Positions 17,559 to 29,790 of a DNA stretch of 64,000 bases are shown here, piece after piece. Location of the stretch: the NCBI GenBank assembly GCA_964408805.1, contig CAYPAV010000007.1:168318-232317 (forward strand). The letters run 5' to 3'. The translations under genes and the position numbers were made by a program. Each line of letters opens with the position of its first letter. The first letter of the stretch is position 1. The notes beneath the pieces were generated by a model. The model had not been told where the DNA came from and did no database searches. It saw only the letters and a program-made list of their open reading frames with translations. The DNA comes from CAYPAV01 sp964408805. Lineage in GTDB: Bacteria; Pseudomonadota; Alphaproteobacteria; UBA8366.

Positions 17559-18481
17559 GTGGTCGCGACCATCGACAGCTCGTCCTTGACCTCGGCGAGG
17601 AGGCGGCTTGCCTCGCTGCCCCGAATTTTCTCGATGTCGTCCTGGTATTTCAGCAACGCGCCCAAGGTGTTGTTGATCGTATCGGGATCCAGCATCATGC
17701 AGTCGAGCTGGGTCAGGGCATGCGCCCAATCGATGGTCTCGGCGACGCCGGGCAGCTTGAAGAGATCCATCTCGCGAAGTTTCTGCACGAAACCGACGAT
17801 TTGAGCCGAGAGTGCGGCCGGCGTTCCCGGCGCCTTGACGTCGAGAATCTCCAATTCCCGCTCAGCGTCCGGATAATCCACCCAGTAATAAAAGCAGCGG
17901 CGCTTCAGGGCGTCGTGGATTTCGCGCGTGCGGTTGGAGGTGACGACGACAAGCGGCGGCGTTTCGGCGGCAACGGTGCCGATCTCTGGGACCGTGACCT
18001 GAAAGTCCGAGAGAATCTCCAGCAGGTAGGCCTCGAACGGCTCGTCCGTCCGGTCCAACTCGTCGATCAACAGCACCGGCGGATTTCCGGCATCATCGGA
18101 TTCCAAGGCCTGCAAGAGCGGCCGCTTGATCAGGAAACGCTCGCTGAAGATATCGTCCTCGAGGCTTTCGCGGTCGCGGTCGCCGACGGCCTCGGTCAGG
18201 CGGATTTCGACCATCTGGCGCGAATAGTTCCATTCATAGACCGCCGAAGCGGCATCCAGGCCTTCATAACATTGCAGGCGCACCAGCCGCCGGCCCAACG
18301 TCTCCGCCAGAACCTTGGCGATCTCGGTCTTGCCGACGCCCGCCTCGCCTTCCAAGAAGAGCGGCCGTTGCAGGGAGAGGGCCAAATAAAGCGCGGTCGC
18401 CAGACTGCGGTCGGCAACATATTCGCCGGATTCAAGCAGCGATAGCGTTTCGTCGACGGAAGCGGGGAGGGCGGTGGTCAT
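17555..18481 (-). CDS. coxD: CoxD-like MoxR-family AAA+ ATPase
   Basis: A 308-residue AAA+ ATPase with Walker A GEAGVGKTEIAK, Walker B PPVLLIDELDR and the sensor stretch VVVTSNRTREIHDALKRRC typical of MoxR/CoxD. CoxD is a chaperone-like ATPase needed to assemble the Mo/Cu centre of CO dehydrogenase. Here it heads the operon coxD-coxE-xdhC-xdhC-mocA. About 264 bp of A+T-rich DNA upstream, beyond the terminator of the coxM side, probably holds its own promoter. Confidence 0.88.
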   Translation of the reverse strand: MTTALPASVDETLSLLESGEYVADRSLATALYLALSLQRPLFLEGEAGVGKTEIAKVLAETLGRRLVRLQCYEGLDAASAVYEWNYSRQMVEIRLTEAVGDRDRESLEDDIFSERFLIKRPLLQALESDDAGNPPVLLIDELDRTDEPFEAYLLEILSDFQVTVPEIGTVAAETPPLVVVTSNRTREIHDALKRRCFYYWVDYPDAERELEILDVKAPGTPAALSAQIVGFVQKLREMDLFKLPGVAETIDWAHALTQLDCMMLDPDTINNTLGALLKYQDDIEKIRGSEASRLLAEVKDELSMVATT

Positions 18482-18745
18482 GGCCAGTTTTCATTATCCT
18501 AGGCATTGTAGAATGTCACGAATTCCAAATGGTGGCACGCGCTTTCCCCTTTCGAGCGGGCCAGATTTCTCCTCTTTGCTTTTTTGAAAAAGACAAAATT
18601 TCGATTAATATAATGGATTTTAGGGTCATATTCCGAGTTTGTTTCTGATAAATACAGTCTATGTTTACAATCTAGTGGTATGATAATAAGAACCATTCGA
18701 AATTGGCGGCGGCTTAAGATTCATCATTCAAGACCTGTTCCTACG

Positions 18746-18777
18746 AAAAAAAATGGCCGGATCTTTCGACCCGGCCA
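18746..18777 (-). terminator. Rho-independent terminator after coxM
   Basis: On the minus strand the 7-bp stem TGGCCGG/CCGGCCA with a 10-nt loop is followed directly by eight T residues. It lies about 37 bp past the coxM stop and separates the structural coxGSLM genes from the coxDE accessory operon. Confidence 0.85.
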
Positions 18778-18813
18778 AGAAAACGGTTATCTACCCCGGT
18801 TGGATCGTGGGGT

Positions 18814-19611
18814 CTAACCCGCCTTCGCGACGGCGCGTTTCGCCATCACCGTGATCAAATGCGCCCGGTATTCCGAACTGGCGTGAATATCGGAATTCAG
18901 CCCGTCGGCGCCGACCGAGATATCGGCCACCGCCCCTTCGGCGAATCCGCTGGACAGGGCGTCCTCCATGGCGGCGACCCGAAAGACGCCGTCCCCGCCG
19001 GCGCCGGTGACGGCAACCCGTGCGCCGCCGCCCGTTTCGGCAACGAAAACACCGACGATCGCATAGCGCGATGCCGGGTTCGGGAACTTCATGTAGGCCG
19101 CCTTCGCCGCCGTCGGAAACCGGACAGCGGTGATGATCTCGCCGTCGCCAAGTGCCGTTTCGAAGAGGCCGGTAAAGAAATCATCGGCCGCGATTTCGCG
19201 CTGGTCGGTAACGATGGTCGCACCCAGGGCAACGCACGCCGCCGGGAAATCCGCCGCCGGATCGTTGTTCGCGATGGATCCCCCGATGGTGCCGCGATTG
19301 CGCACCTGGGGATCGCCGATCTCGCCGGCCAATTCGGCCAGTGCCGGGATTTTAGCTTGGACGTCGGCCGACGCGGCGACGGCCGCATGGGTCGTCATGG
19401 CGCCGACGACCACGTTGTCGCCGTCGGTGCTGACGCCCGAGAGGCCGTCAACGCCGCCGAGATCAACGACGTCGGAGGGATTGGCGAGCCGCTGCTTCAA
19501 GGTCGGGATCAGCGTCATGCCGCCCGCCATCAGCGTGCCGTCGTCGGCGCCCTTGACCTTGGCCGCCGCATCCGCGGCTGAGCTGGCCTTATGATATTGG
19601 AAATTATACAT
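18814..19611 (-). CDS. coxM: FAD-binding medium subunit of a CO dehydrogenase/xanthine dehydrogenase-family enzyme
   Basis: A 265-residue protein with the two FAD-contact motifs of the family: AGGMTLIPTLKQRL near residue 31 and RNRGTIGGSIANNDPAADFP near 104. A CO dehydrogenase flavoprotein C-terminal domain follows. It carries electrons from the iron-sulfur subunit to the acceptor. It is the last structural gene on this strand and is followed by a terminator. The order large-medium differs from the classic coxMSL order of characterised form I enzymes. Confidence 0.9.
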   Translation of the reverse strand: MYNFQYHKASSAADAAAKVKGADDGTLMAGGMTLIPTLKQRLANPSDVVDLGGVDGLSGVSTDGDNVVVGAMTTHAAVAASADVQAKIPALAELAGEIGDPQVRNRGTIGGSIANNDPAADFPAACVALGATIVTDQREIAADDFFTGLFETALGDGEIITAVRFPTAAKAAYMKFPNPASRYAIVGVFVAETGGGARVAVTGAGGDGVFRVAAMEDALSSGFAEGAVADISVGADGLNSDIHASSEYRAHLITVMAKRAVAKAG

Positions 19612-19635
19612 TTTTTCGTCCTTTTCCTGAACCGC

Positions 19636-22002
<2,367 letters not shown>

Positions 22003-22032
22003 GATTCGCTCCTCCCTAGAGCAGAAGCACGA

Positions 22033-22503
22033 TTAACCCTTCATGCTTTCCGCGCCCGCCTTTATCGATTTGACGATATTGTGGTAGCCGGTGCAGCGGC
22101 AGATGTTGCCTTCGAGCCACTCGCGAATTTCGGTTTCGCTTGGATCGGCGTTGTTCTTCACCAGATCAAGGGCACTCATCACCATGCCGGGCGTGCAAAA
22201 ACCGCATTGCAGGCCATGATTTTCGCGAAACGCTTCCTGCATCGGATGCAAGGTCTCGCCGTCGGCCACGCCTTCGATGGTCGAAATGTCGGCGCCGTCG
22301 CATTGCACCGCCAAAATCGAACAGCTTTTCACGGAATCGCCGTCCATATGGACGACGCAGGCGCCGCATTGGCTGGTATCGCAACCGACATGGGTGCCGG
22401 TCAGACGCAGATGATCGCGAAGGAACTGAACGAGCAAGGTGCGGGGCTCGACATCGCCGCTCACTTCCTTGCCGTTCACCGTCATTGAAACGGCAATCGT
22501 CAT
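22033..22503 (-). CDS. coxS: [2Fe-2S] small subunit of the CoxL-type molybdenum hydroxylase
   Basis: A 156-residue protein with an N-terminal plant-type ferredoxin domain (VGCDTSQCGACVVHMDG, then a single Cys) and a C-terminal four-helix domain with CGFCTPGMVMSAL and NICRCTGYHNI. This gives the two [2Fe-2S] clusters of the family. The ATG at 22503 is preceded by GGGAGGTAA, so a longer frame to 22569 is rejected. It is followed after 30 bp by coxL. Confidence 0.92.
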   Translation of the reverse strand: MTIAVSMTVNGKEVSGDVEPRTLLVQFLRDHLRLTGTHVGCDTSQCGACVVHMDGDSVKSCSILAVQCDGADISTIEGVADGETLHPMQEAFRENHGLQCGFCTPGMVMSALDLVKNNADPSETEIREWLEGNICRCTGYHNIVKSIKAGAESMKG

Positions 22504-22639
22504 TGGGCTTACCTCCCTGGACTTATCCCCGTCACGTCGCGGGGGCTGATTATTCGACGCCATCGGCATCGGCTTATGCCGGAGTTTGGAACCGCTGGAT
22601 TACAAGGTCAAGCGGTGATCAGGATCGATGACGAGAAAT

Positions 22640-23239
22640 TCATCCGTTGCCCTGAAAGGTGAGGAGCAGAAGTACCACGAGGATGACGACGCCGGAAACC
22701 CAGACCATGGGGTGAAGGCCCGGGCGCGGGGTTGCCGCTTCGGCTTCCGCCGCACTTGGTTCCGCCGCCATTTCATCGTCCGCTTCGGCATCACCGGCCG
22801 CGTCTCCGACGATCTCGGCGAATTTGGCGAAGAAGTCGTTCGCCATTTTCTTCGATGTCGAATCGATCAGGCGGCTGCCGATTTGCGCCAGCTTGCCGCC
22901 CACCATCGCGTCCACGGTATAGGAGAGGCGCGTCCCTTCGTCGGCTTCCTCAAGAGCGACCTTGGCGCCGCCCTTCGCGAAGCCGGCGGCCCCGCCGGAG
23001 CCTTCGCCCGAGATTGTGTAGCCGTTCGGCGGATCGATGTCGGAGAGCTCGACCTTGCCGGCGAACTTGGCCTTAACCGGCCCGACCTTGGCCGTGACCT
23101 TCGCGCTGAAACTCGTCTCGGAGATTTTCTCGATTTCGTCGCAGCCGGGAATGCATTGCCGCAATATGTCGGTGTCGTTCAGCGCGCGCCAGACCGCCTC
23201 GCGGGGGGCGGGGATAAGATATTCGCCTGACATGTCCAT
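22640..23239 (-). CDS. coxG: CoxG-like SRPBCC membrane-tethering protein
   Basis: A 199-residue protein. Residues 1-145 form the CoxG (START/SRPBCC) domain, seen from EYLIPAPREAVWRALND, then IPGCDEIE and GGKLAQIGSRL. An acidic Ala/Glu linker and one C-terminal membrane span (HPMVWVSGVVILVVLLLL) follow. CoxG is reported to anchor CO dehydrogenase at the cytoplasmic membrane or to bind quinone, so here it probably recruits the CoxLMS enzyme. It is the first gene of the coxG-S-L-M run. Confidence 0.88.
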   Translation of the reverse strand: MDMSGEYLIPAPREAVWRALNDTDILRQCIPGCDEIEKISETSFSAKVTAKVGPVKAKFAGKVELSDIDPPNGYTISGEGSGGAAGFAKGGAKVALEEADEGTRLSYTVDAMVGGKLAQIGSRLIDSTSKKMANDFFAKFAEIVGDAAGDAEADDEMAAEPSAAEAEAATPRPGLHPMVWVSGVVILVVLLLLTFQGNG

Positions 23240-23320
23240 GGCGGTTTCTCCGAGACAGGTGGCCGACGGTGGCAGAATAATACTGGCCGCCTCCCTGTCA
23301 AACCACCCGTTGAATACGGT

Positions 23321-26300
23321 TTAGGTGCCGGTATTCTCGCTGTCGTCGCGGATATTGATCTTGGCCATGATGCCGCCGCCGTCGTCGAAGTAGGTGAAGC
23401 TCGTCGAGCCGTCATCGTCGGTGAAGTTGACGGAGTCGCCCTCGCCGAGAACGATATCGAGTTCGTTGTCCTCGTCCGTCAGGTTGATGACGTCGTCGAT
23501 GTCGAGGCCAAGCTCGAGCCCGCCGGTCCCGCCGCTGAGATCGATCGCCTCGATATCGTTGATGGCGCCGACCATGTCCTCGTAGTTATCCTCGCCAACC
23601 TCGATCGAGGTGTTGCCGGTGTCGTTGATTTCGAGCGTATCGTAGCCGCTGCCGCCCTCGATGCCGCTGCGGTTGACGTCCGAGAGGTCGATCTCGTTGC
23701 CGTCGGCGGCGTTGGCTGCGGCGGCCGCGGTCGCGTCGTAGCCGTCCACATCGATCGAATCGTCCATCTTCCTGTCGACCATCTGGTCGAGATCGATCTG
23801 GATGGTGTCGTCGCCCGATCCGCCATGGACGAAGTCGTCGCCCTTGAACTCGATGGTATCATTGCCGGCGCCGCCGAACTGGACGTCCTTTCCGCCGCCG
23901 CCGGTGAGAACATCATCGCCGTCGCCACCGATCAGGAAGTCCTCGTTCCTGCCGCCGTCCAGGGTATCCGCGCCGGCGCCGCCCTCGAGCAGGTCGTCAC
24001 CGTCCTGCCCGAAGATCGAATCGTCGTCGAGACCGCCGTATATGATATCGTCGGCGCTACCGGCTTCGATCCAGTCGCTTCCTTCGCCGCCATGAATTTC
24101 ATCGGCGCCGCTTAGGCCGTCGATGGTATCGTCGCCGGCGCCGCCTTCGATGTAGTCGTTGGCGGAATCGCCGGTGATATCGTCATTGCCGGCACCGCCA
24201 TAAATCTCGTCCGCGCCGCCGCCGCCGATCAGCGTGTCATCGCCGTCGCCGCCGTCCAGCGTGTCGGCGCCGGAACCGCCTTCGATCAGATCGTTGCCGG
24301 CAAGGCCGGAGAGAACGTCGTCGCCGCCCTGGCCGTCGATGCGGTCGTCGCCGAGTCCGCCCGTCAGAGTGTCGCCGTCGCCGGTGCCGATCATGGTCTG
24401 CGAGACAACCTCGAAACTCACGTCGAGGTCCATCTGCGCCACGTTACTGGTGAGGCCGGTGTCGTCCGTCACCTGGATTTGCAGGCTGCGCACCCCGGGT
24501 TCGGTGTTGCCGTTGCCTTCGGTGTCGAATTGGACCCCCGAGAGAATGTCTTCGTAAGCCTCCACCGTGGCGGCGCCGGAGAGCACCAGCGTATAGGTGC
24601 CCGACCCGGCGTCGTAGGCGCTCGAGGTAACGGTGACTCCGCTGCCATTGAGCGTGCCGTCCGGCAGACCCAGCGTGTCGCCATCTTGATAGCCGGTGGC
24701 GATAGTGACCGTGGCGCCGGCGAGGTTGGTGCTGTCGACATCGGAGAGATCGATGTTGGAAGCCACACTCGTCGCATCCAAGTTCCGCGCCGTCGCGGCG
24801 CCGATATCGAGACTGACGATCAGATCGTTGAAGTCGTTGTCGCCGCCGCCGTCCAAATCCTCGAAGCCGATCATCAACTCACCGGAGACCGTGTCGATCC
24901 CGCTGACCGCGTGCTGCTCGCCGTCGGAATTCAGTGAAATCTGACTGCCTTGTCCGGCCGTGTGATAGACGTCGCCCGAGAGCGTGGTGACCGTGCCGTC
25001 ATCGGCCACGAAGACCAGCTCCGGATCCGTGCTATCGGTCGTCGCGCCACTGCCGTCGGCATTGCGGAACTCGAACCCGCCGCCGGTGAACTGATCGAAA
25101 TCGTTCTGCCCGAAGCCGTCCGGCACGATGAAGAGCGCGAACTGGTCGCCGCTGGAGACGTCGAGCGTCGCCGTGGTCGAGCCGGGCTCGAGATCGCCGC
25201 CGGAACCGTCGGCCGAGGCATTCTGCCAGATGAACTGCACGTCGGTGATATTTCCGTCGTCGTCGATTTTGTAATAGCCGAGCGAGTTCTGGTAGCCCGC
25301 CGCCTCGCTCTCGAAGGTGATGGTGACCGGATGGTCGTTTACCAGCGTCAGGTCGGTCATGTTGACGCCGTTGATGTCGGACGTATCCAGAGAGACGGAT
25401 TCCGTCGTCACCGGGAAATCGTTCGTCGTCTCCAGGGTATGGTCGACCAGGTCCATCGTTCCGGTCGCCGAGAGATCCGTCACGCCGCTGACGGCCGGCG
25501 GCTCCATACCTGGCAGGTTCACGGTGTCGCCGTTTTCGTCGACGAACTGGATCGCCTCGATATCGCTCACCGTCAAGCCGATCTCGTTGAAGGTCTCGCT
25601 GGCGCCCGCGTCAGTCGACGCATCGGCGTTGTCGATGATGAACTCCTGCAGGGCCGTCAGGTCGGCAAGGATATCGGCATCGTCGAGGTCGGCCGCGGTC
25701 AAGGTGACGACCAGCGTGTCGGTGCCGACGCCGCCGTCGTAATCGTCGCCGGTGGTCGTCTCGCCGAGGGTGAACTGCAGGGTATCGCTCCCGAGGCCGC
25801 CCGAGACCTGATCGTCGCCAAGGCCGCCATCCAGGACATCGTCGCTGGTGCCGCTGAAATCCTCCACGCTGACGTTAATCGTCGCCGTGGCGGTCGCGGT
25901 GTCGCCGCCGTCGGCTTCGGTCGCCGTCGCCGAGACCGTAAGCGCGAAACTCGTCGCGACCGCGGTCGTGCCAAGCGTAAGGCCGGTTAGTTCGGCCTGG
26001 GTCAGGGTCCAGCTGCCGTCGCCGTTGTCGCTGCCGGCGGAAAGCGTCACGCCCGAAGGCACGCCGGAGATCGTCACGTCGGAAAGCGATTCCGAACCGT
26101 CCGTATCCGAGAGAGCCGCTGCGACATCGAGGTTCGCCGTCGCCGTGACGTCGAAGGAGCCGCCGGTGTCGCCGAAGATAACGTCGTCGCCGGCACCGCC
26201 GTCGATCGTGTCGTCGCCGGCACCGCCGGTCAGCGTCTCCGCCGCATCGAGGCCCGAGATCGTCTCATCGGTTACATCGTCGGTCGTGGTCGTCGATCCG

Positions 26301-29300
26301 GTGACGGTCACGGTTGCGGTGACCGATAGGGAGAAGTCCGCGTCGCTGTTCCCGGCGGGCGTGATCGTCAGGCCGTCGAGTTCCTCGGCCGTCAGCGTGA
26401 CCGAACCGTCCGGATTGACGGTTCCGGTGGAAAGCGTGGCACCTGTCGGGATGTCCGAAATCGTGACGGAGAGAACTTCCGAACCGTCCGTATCGACCAG
26501 CCCGGCGGTGATGTCGAGCGCGATCGCACTGTCTTCCGATCCGCTGGCCGCCTCGGTCGAGACCGTGGCGCCATCGGCGGTATCGTCGACATCGATGGTG
26601 ACCGAGCTCGTCGCGGTCGCGGTGTCGCCGTTTTCACCTTCGGTCGCGGTCGCGGTCACGGTCAGGTCGAAATCCGCGCCGATCGACTGCGGCACCGAGA
26701 TCGAAAGTCCATCGAGATCGTTCGCGCTCAAGGTGACGCTGCCGTCCGGGTTCACGGTCCCGGCCGAGAGAGTCGCGCCCGTCGGCAGGTCCGAGACGGA
26801 AATCGTGAGCGTTTCCGAACCGTCCGTGTCGGTCAGCGCACCTGTGACGTCGAGATCATATGTCGAGACGGTGTCGGGAGTCAGATCCGACGATCCGGTG
26901 GCAACGGTCGCCGCGACGGTCGTCGTGATCGAGATGTCGTCGAACTGGATCTCCGTGTCCTCGTTGCTTGACGTCTTCTTGTTGTTATAGCCGCCGAGGG
27001 TGATCGTGTGACTGCCCGTGGACAGGTTGCCGAGGTCGATCGTCACGGTTTGCCAGCCGGTGTCGCCGCCGCCGTTGACCTGAACCACGTAGTCGTTGCC
27101 GTCGACGCCGACCTGCTGACCGTCGATTTCGACCACGACCTGAGAATACTCATCGTTTTCGTACGAAGACGCCGCGTCGAGCCGGTAGCTGAAGGTAATC
27201 GTGCCGTCGCCGGATTCGTCCAGCGTGAAGTCCTTGGAGAAACCGGCCGACATGCCGTCGGTGATATCGCTGCCGTCCTTGCCGCCAAGCGTTAGCGACA
27301 AGCCGCCGCCTGAATCACCGTCGTTGGAGCCCCAACCGCCGGAGGCGTAATAGGGATTGTCTGTGCCGAAAGCGTCGTCGGTATAGCTGAACCCGTCCGC
27401 GCCGGAACCGAAGTCCGAGGTGAAGGAAACTTCCGTGCCGCCGTCGGGATCGACGACCGCGAATTCGAAGGAAGCCGCGTCCGTGGAGCCGCCGGCGGGA
27501 TTGAAGGCGATCCCGTCGAGATCGTCCGGCGATATTGTCCAACTGCCGTCGCCGTTGTCGCTTCCCGCCGTCAGCGAGGCGCCGTTCGGCACACCGCTGA
27601 TAGTGACGGTATTGTCGGTGCCGTCGGCCGCATCCAAGACGGATTGCGGGACGTCGATCGAGGTTTGCCCGCCGGCCGTGCCGGTGAGGGTGCTTTCCGC
27701 GGAGACGGTGGGCACATCGGCGACCGCCTCGACGGTTACGTCGAGCGTTGCCGAAGTAACGGCGGTGTCGCCGCCATCCGCCTCGGTCGAGGTCGCCGTG
27801 ACGGTCAATTGGAAGTCGGTATCGCTGTCGCCGATCGGCGTGACCGCGAGCCCGTCCAACTGCTCGGCGGTCAGTGTCGCGGTACCACCGGTAATGGTGA
27901 TCGTGTCGCCCGCGGTGTTGGACAGTGTGGCACCCGTCGGAATGCCGCCGATTTCGATCGACAGGCTCTCCGAGCCGTCGGTGTCGCCGAGTGCGGAGGT
28001 GATATCGAGCGCGATGGTGCTGTCTTCGTTGCCCGTTGCATCGGCGACCGTAACCGTCGGCGCGTCGGCAATGGCATCGACCGTGACATCGAGTTCCGTC
28101 GAGATGCTTTCGCTGCTGCCGTCTTCCTTGGTCACCGTCGCCGTCACGTTCAGCGTGAAGTCGGTATCGCTGTCTTCGGGCGGGGTGATGGTCAGACTTT
28201 CGAGCTGCGCCGCGGTCAGGGTCGCGGAGCCGTCGGTCACGGTGATCGGTGTGCCGCCGGCCGAGAGAACGGCGCCGGTCGGGATGTCGGAAATTTCGAT
28301 GGAGAGGGTCTCCGAACTAGTCTCCATCAGGCCCGAGAAGGTGATTGCACCTTCGAGGTCGGCGTCCTGACCGGTCGTGCCGATCATCGTGCCTTCACTG
28401 ACGAAGATGCCGCCATTATCGGCATCGATTCCGCCGCTCGTCCCATCCGACGGGAATTTCAGGATGTTGTCGTGCTGCTCGTCGCCGAGATAGAAGTTGC
28501 CGTTGCCGTCGAAGGCGATCCCGCCCTGCAGATCGACGTCATCGCCATCATTGGCGGCATGAAGCTGGGCGTGCGAGATGAAGGTCGAAACCTCGCCGGT
28601 ATCGACATCGACGCTAAAGACGGAGTCCGTCCCGGCATCGGCGACGATCAGATCGCCATTGGGCGAGAGTGTGATATAGCCCTCGAGATCGGTCCAGGGG
28701 CCGTTGGCGGCGACGACGCTTGCCTCGCCTGTCGCGATATCGACTTCGAAGACCGCATCGGGGGTGCCGTCGCTCACGGTGTAGAGCTTGCCGTTGGCGG
28801 AGCCGACGATGCCGCCGTCGAGATCGACATAGTCGATGCCGGGCAGGGCATTGAGCGTGGCGGCGCTGACGACCACCGCAAGCGTACCCGTCGCGGGATC
28901 GAGGCTTACGATGGAGTCCGAACTGTCGTCGTTGAAATAGAGCTTGTTGTCGCTTCCCAATGCCAGCGATTTCGGGTCGGCATGGCTGTCGCCGGTCAGC
29001 GTCTTGATGTCGCTCTTGGTCGCCAGCACTTGGATGTCGCCGCCATCCGCCGGCTTCATTAGGATCGCGTCGCTCACCGCGTCGGTGAAGAAGACGTTGC
29101 CGGTGTCGTCGACGGCAATGCCGCGATTGCCGAGATCGGCATCCGTCTTGCCGGTGGCGGCTTCGATCTCGCCTTCCGAAACCAAGGTCTGGACGGAACC
29201 GTCCGGGCCGATTTGCAAAATGTTGTCGCTGCCTTCCTCGAGCACGTACATCGGGAAGTCGGCGACGCCGCCGCTCGATTCGCCGATAAAGGCGGCGTCG

Positions 29301-29347
29301 ATGTCGAGCGAGATGGCGGTGTCCTCATTGCCCTGGGCATCGGTCAC
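23321..29347 (-). CDS. Giant secreted RTX/cadherin-like adhesin, main C-terminal part
   Basis: A 2008-residue acidic, Cys-poor repeat protein. In order: a half repeat with a nested six-bladed-propeller-like insert (residues ~27-340), several cadherin-like repeats of about 100 residues (start NEDSxIALDI, middle LSIEIxxIPTGA), a jelly-roll/CBM-like insert (~640-812), more repeats, a DUF4114-like domain (ending FEDLDGGGDNDFNDLIVSL, DNA ~24,800-25,320), an array of nonapeptide GGxGxDxUx calcium-binding RTX repeats (DNA ~23,790-24,400) and an acidic tail. This is the usual build of type I secretion substrates that act as biofilm adhesins. The frame is open upstream of its GTG to about 29,365 but does not join the next repeat in frame. 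Confidence 0.85.
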   Translation of the reverse strand: MTDAQGNEDTAISLDIDAAFIGESSGGVADFPMYVLEEGSDNILQIGPDGSVQTLVSEGEIEAATGKTDADLGNRGIAVDDTGNVFFTDAVSDAILMKPADGGDIQVLATKSDIKTLTGDSHADPKSLALGSDNKLYFNDDSSDSIVSLDPATGTLAVVVSAATLNALPGIDYVDLDGGIVGSANGKLYTVSDGTPDAVFEVDIATGEASVVAANGPWTDLEGYITLSPNGDLIVADAGTDSVFSVDVDTGEVSTFISHAQLHAANDGDDVDLQGGIAFDGNGNFYLGDEQHDNILKFPSDGTSGGIDADNGGIFVSEGTMIGTTGQDADLEGAITFSGLMETSSETLSIEISDIPTGAVLSAGGTPITVTDGSATLTAAQLESLTITPPEDSDTDFTLNVTATVTKEDGSSESISTELDVTVDAIADAPTVTVADATGNEDSTIALDITSALGDTDGSESLSIEIGGIPTGATLSNTAGDTITITGGTATLTAEQLDGLAVTPIGDSDTDFQLTVTATSTEADGGDTAVTSATLDVTVEAVADVPTVSAESTLTGTAGGQTSIDVPQSVLDAADGTDNTVTISGVPNGASLTAGSDNGDGSWTISPDDLDGIAFNPAGGSTDAASFEFAVVDPDGGTEVSFTSDFGSGADGFSYTDDAFGTDNPYYASGGWGSNDGDSGGGLSLTLGGKDGSDITDGMSAGFSKDFTLDESGDGTITFSYRLDAASSYENDEYSQVVVEIDGQQVGVDGNDYVVQVNGGGDTGWQTVTIDLGNLSTGSHTITLGGYNNKKTSSNEDTEIQFDDISITTTVAATVATGSSDLTPDTVSTYDLDVTGALTDTDGSETLTISVSDLPTGATLSAGTVNPDGSVTLSANDLDGLSISVPQSIGADFDLTVTATATEGENGDTATATSSVTIDVDDTADGATVSTEAASGSEDSAIALDITAGLVDTDGSEVLSVTISDIPTGATLSTGTVNPDGSVTLTAEELDGLTITPAGNSDADFSLSVTATVTVTGSTTTTDDVTDETISGLDAAETLTGGAGDDTIDGGAGDDVIFGDTGGSFDVTATANLDVAAALSDTDGSESLSDVTISGVPSGVTLSAGSDNGDGSWTLTQAELTGLTLGTTAVATSFALTVSATATEADGGDTATATATINVSVEDFSGTSDDVLDGGLGDDQVSGGLGSDTLQFTLGETTTGDDYDGGVGTDTLVVTLTAADLDDADILADLTALQEFIIDNADASTDAGASETFNEIGLTVSDIEAIQFVDENGDTVNLPGMEPPAVSGVTDLSATGTMDLVDHTLETTNDFPVTTESVSLDTSDINGVNMTDLTLVNDHPVTITFESEAAGYQNSLGYYKIDDDGNITDVQFIWQNASADGSGGDLEPGSTTATLDVSSGDQFALFIVPDGFGQNDFDQFTGGGFEFRNADGSGATTDSTDPELVFVADDGTVTTLSGDVYHTAGQGSQISLNSDGEQHAVSGIDTVSGELMIGFEDLDGGGDNDFNDLIVSLDIGAATARNLDATSVASNIDLSDVDSTNLAGATVTIATGYQDGDTLGLPDGTLNGSGVTVTSSAYDAGSGTYTLVLSGAATVEAYEDILSGVQFDTEGNGNTEPGVRSLQIQVTDDTGLTSNVAQMDLDVSFEVVSQTMIGTGDGDTLTGGLGDDRIDGQGGDDVLSGLAGNDLIEGGSGADTLDGGDGDDTLIGGGGADEIYGGAGNDDITGDSANDYIEGGAGDDTIDGLSGADEIHGGEGSDWIEAGSADDIIYGGLDDDSIFGQDGDDLLEGGAGADTLDGGRNEDFLIGGDGDDVLTGGGGKDVQFGGAGNDTIEFKGDDFVHGGSGDDTIQIDLDQMVDRKMDDSIDVDGYDATAAAAANAADGNEIDLSDVNRSGIEGGSGYDTLEINDTGNTSIEVGEDNYEDMVGAINDIEAIDLSGGTGGLELGLDIDDVINLTDEDNELDIVLGEGDSVNFTDDDGSTSFTYFDDGGGIMAKINIRDDSENTGT

Positions 29348-29367
29348 CGAGAGGCTGACGTCGTCGC

Positions 29368-29790
29368 TTACCGATAGAGCACCACATTCGACAGCGCGTG
29401 CTCGAAAGCGGGGATGTCGTCGCCCGTGAAGGTGCCTTCGCCCAGGGTGGCGCTCAAATTCGGCGCATCCGCAACGCCGACCACGTCGACGGTCAGCGTG
29501 TCGCTGACCACCGCCGTGTCACCATTCGATTCGGTCGCGGTCGCGGTAACGGTTAGGTCAAAGTCGACATTGCTGTCCGCACCAGGGGTAACCGCGAGGC
29601 CGTCCAACTGGCCGGCGGTCAAGGTGGCGGAACCATTGGTGATGGTGATCGTATCGCCGGCCGTGTTGGTCAACGTGGCACCGGTCGGGATGCCGCCGAT
29701 TTCGATCGACAGGCTTTCTGATCCGTCCGTATCCGTCAGCGCCGAGGAGATATCGAGCGCGATTGCACTGTCTTCGTTGCCGGTTATCCA
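29368..29790 (-). pseudogene. Cadherin-like repeat fragment of the adhesin, out of frame with both neighbours
   Basis: The stretch reads as one complete repeat (TGNEDSAIALDISSAL, then LSIEIGGIPTGA, TVDVVGVADAPNL) and ends FEHALSNVVLYR-stop at 29368. The next downstream reading (ALSVSDDVSLSVTDAQ) is in another frame. Upstream, at about 29,787, it meets GDEDTAIALD of the preceding repeat in a third frame. The frame remains formally open to 30039, but that part is antisense-like noise. Confidence 0.6.

Noticed and set aside
16218..17804. Long plus-strand frame of 528 codons
   Set aside because: It lies antisense to coxE/coxD, which have clear VWA and AAA+ motifs; the frame is open only because of G+C-rich third positions.
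18499..18696. 65-codon minus frame in the gap before coxD
   Set aside because: A+T-rich, no ribosome site or recognisable domain; more likely a promoter region.
27644..29062. Plus-strand frame of 472 codons inside the adhesin
   Set aside because: The minus strand carries obvious repeat domains; this is the shadow frame of repetitive DNA.
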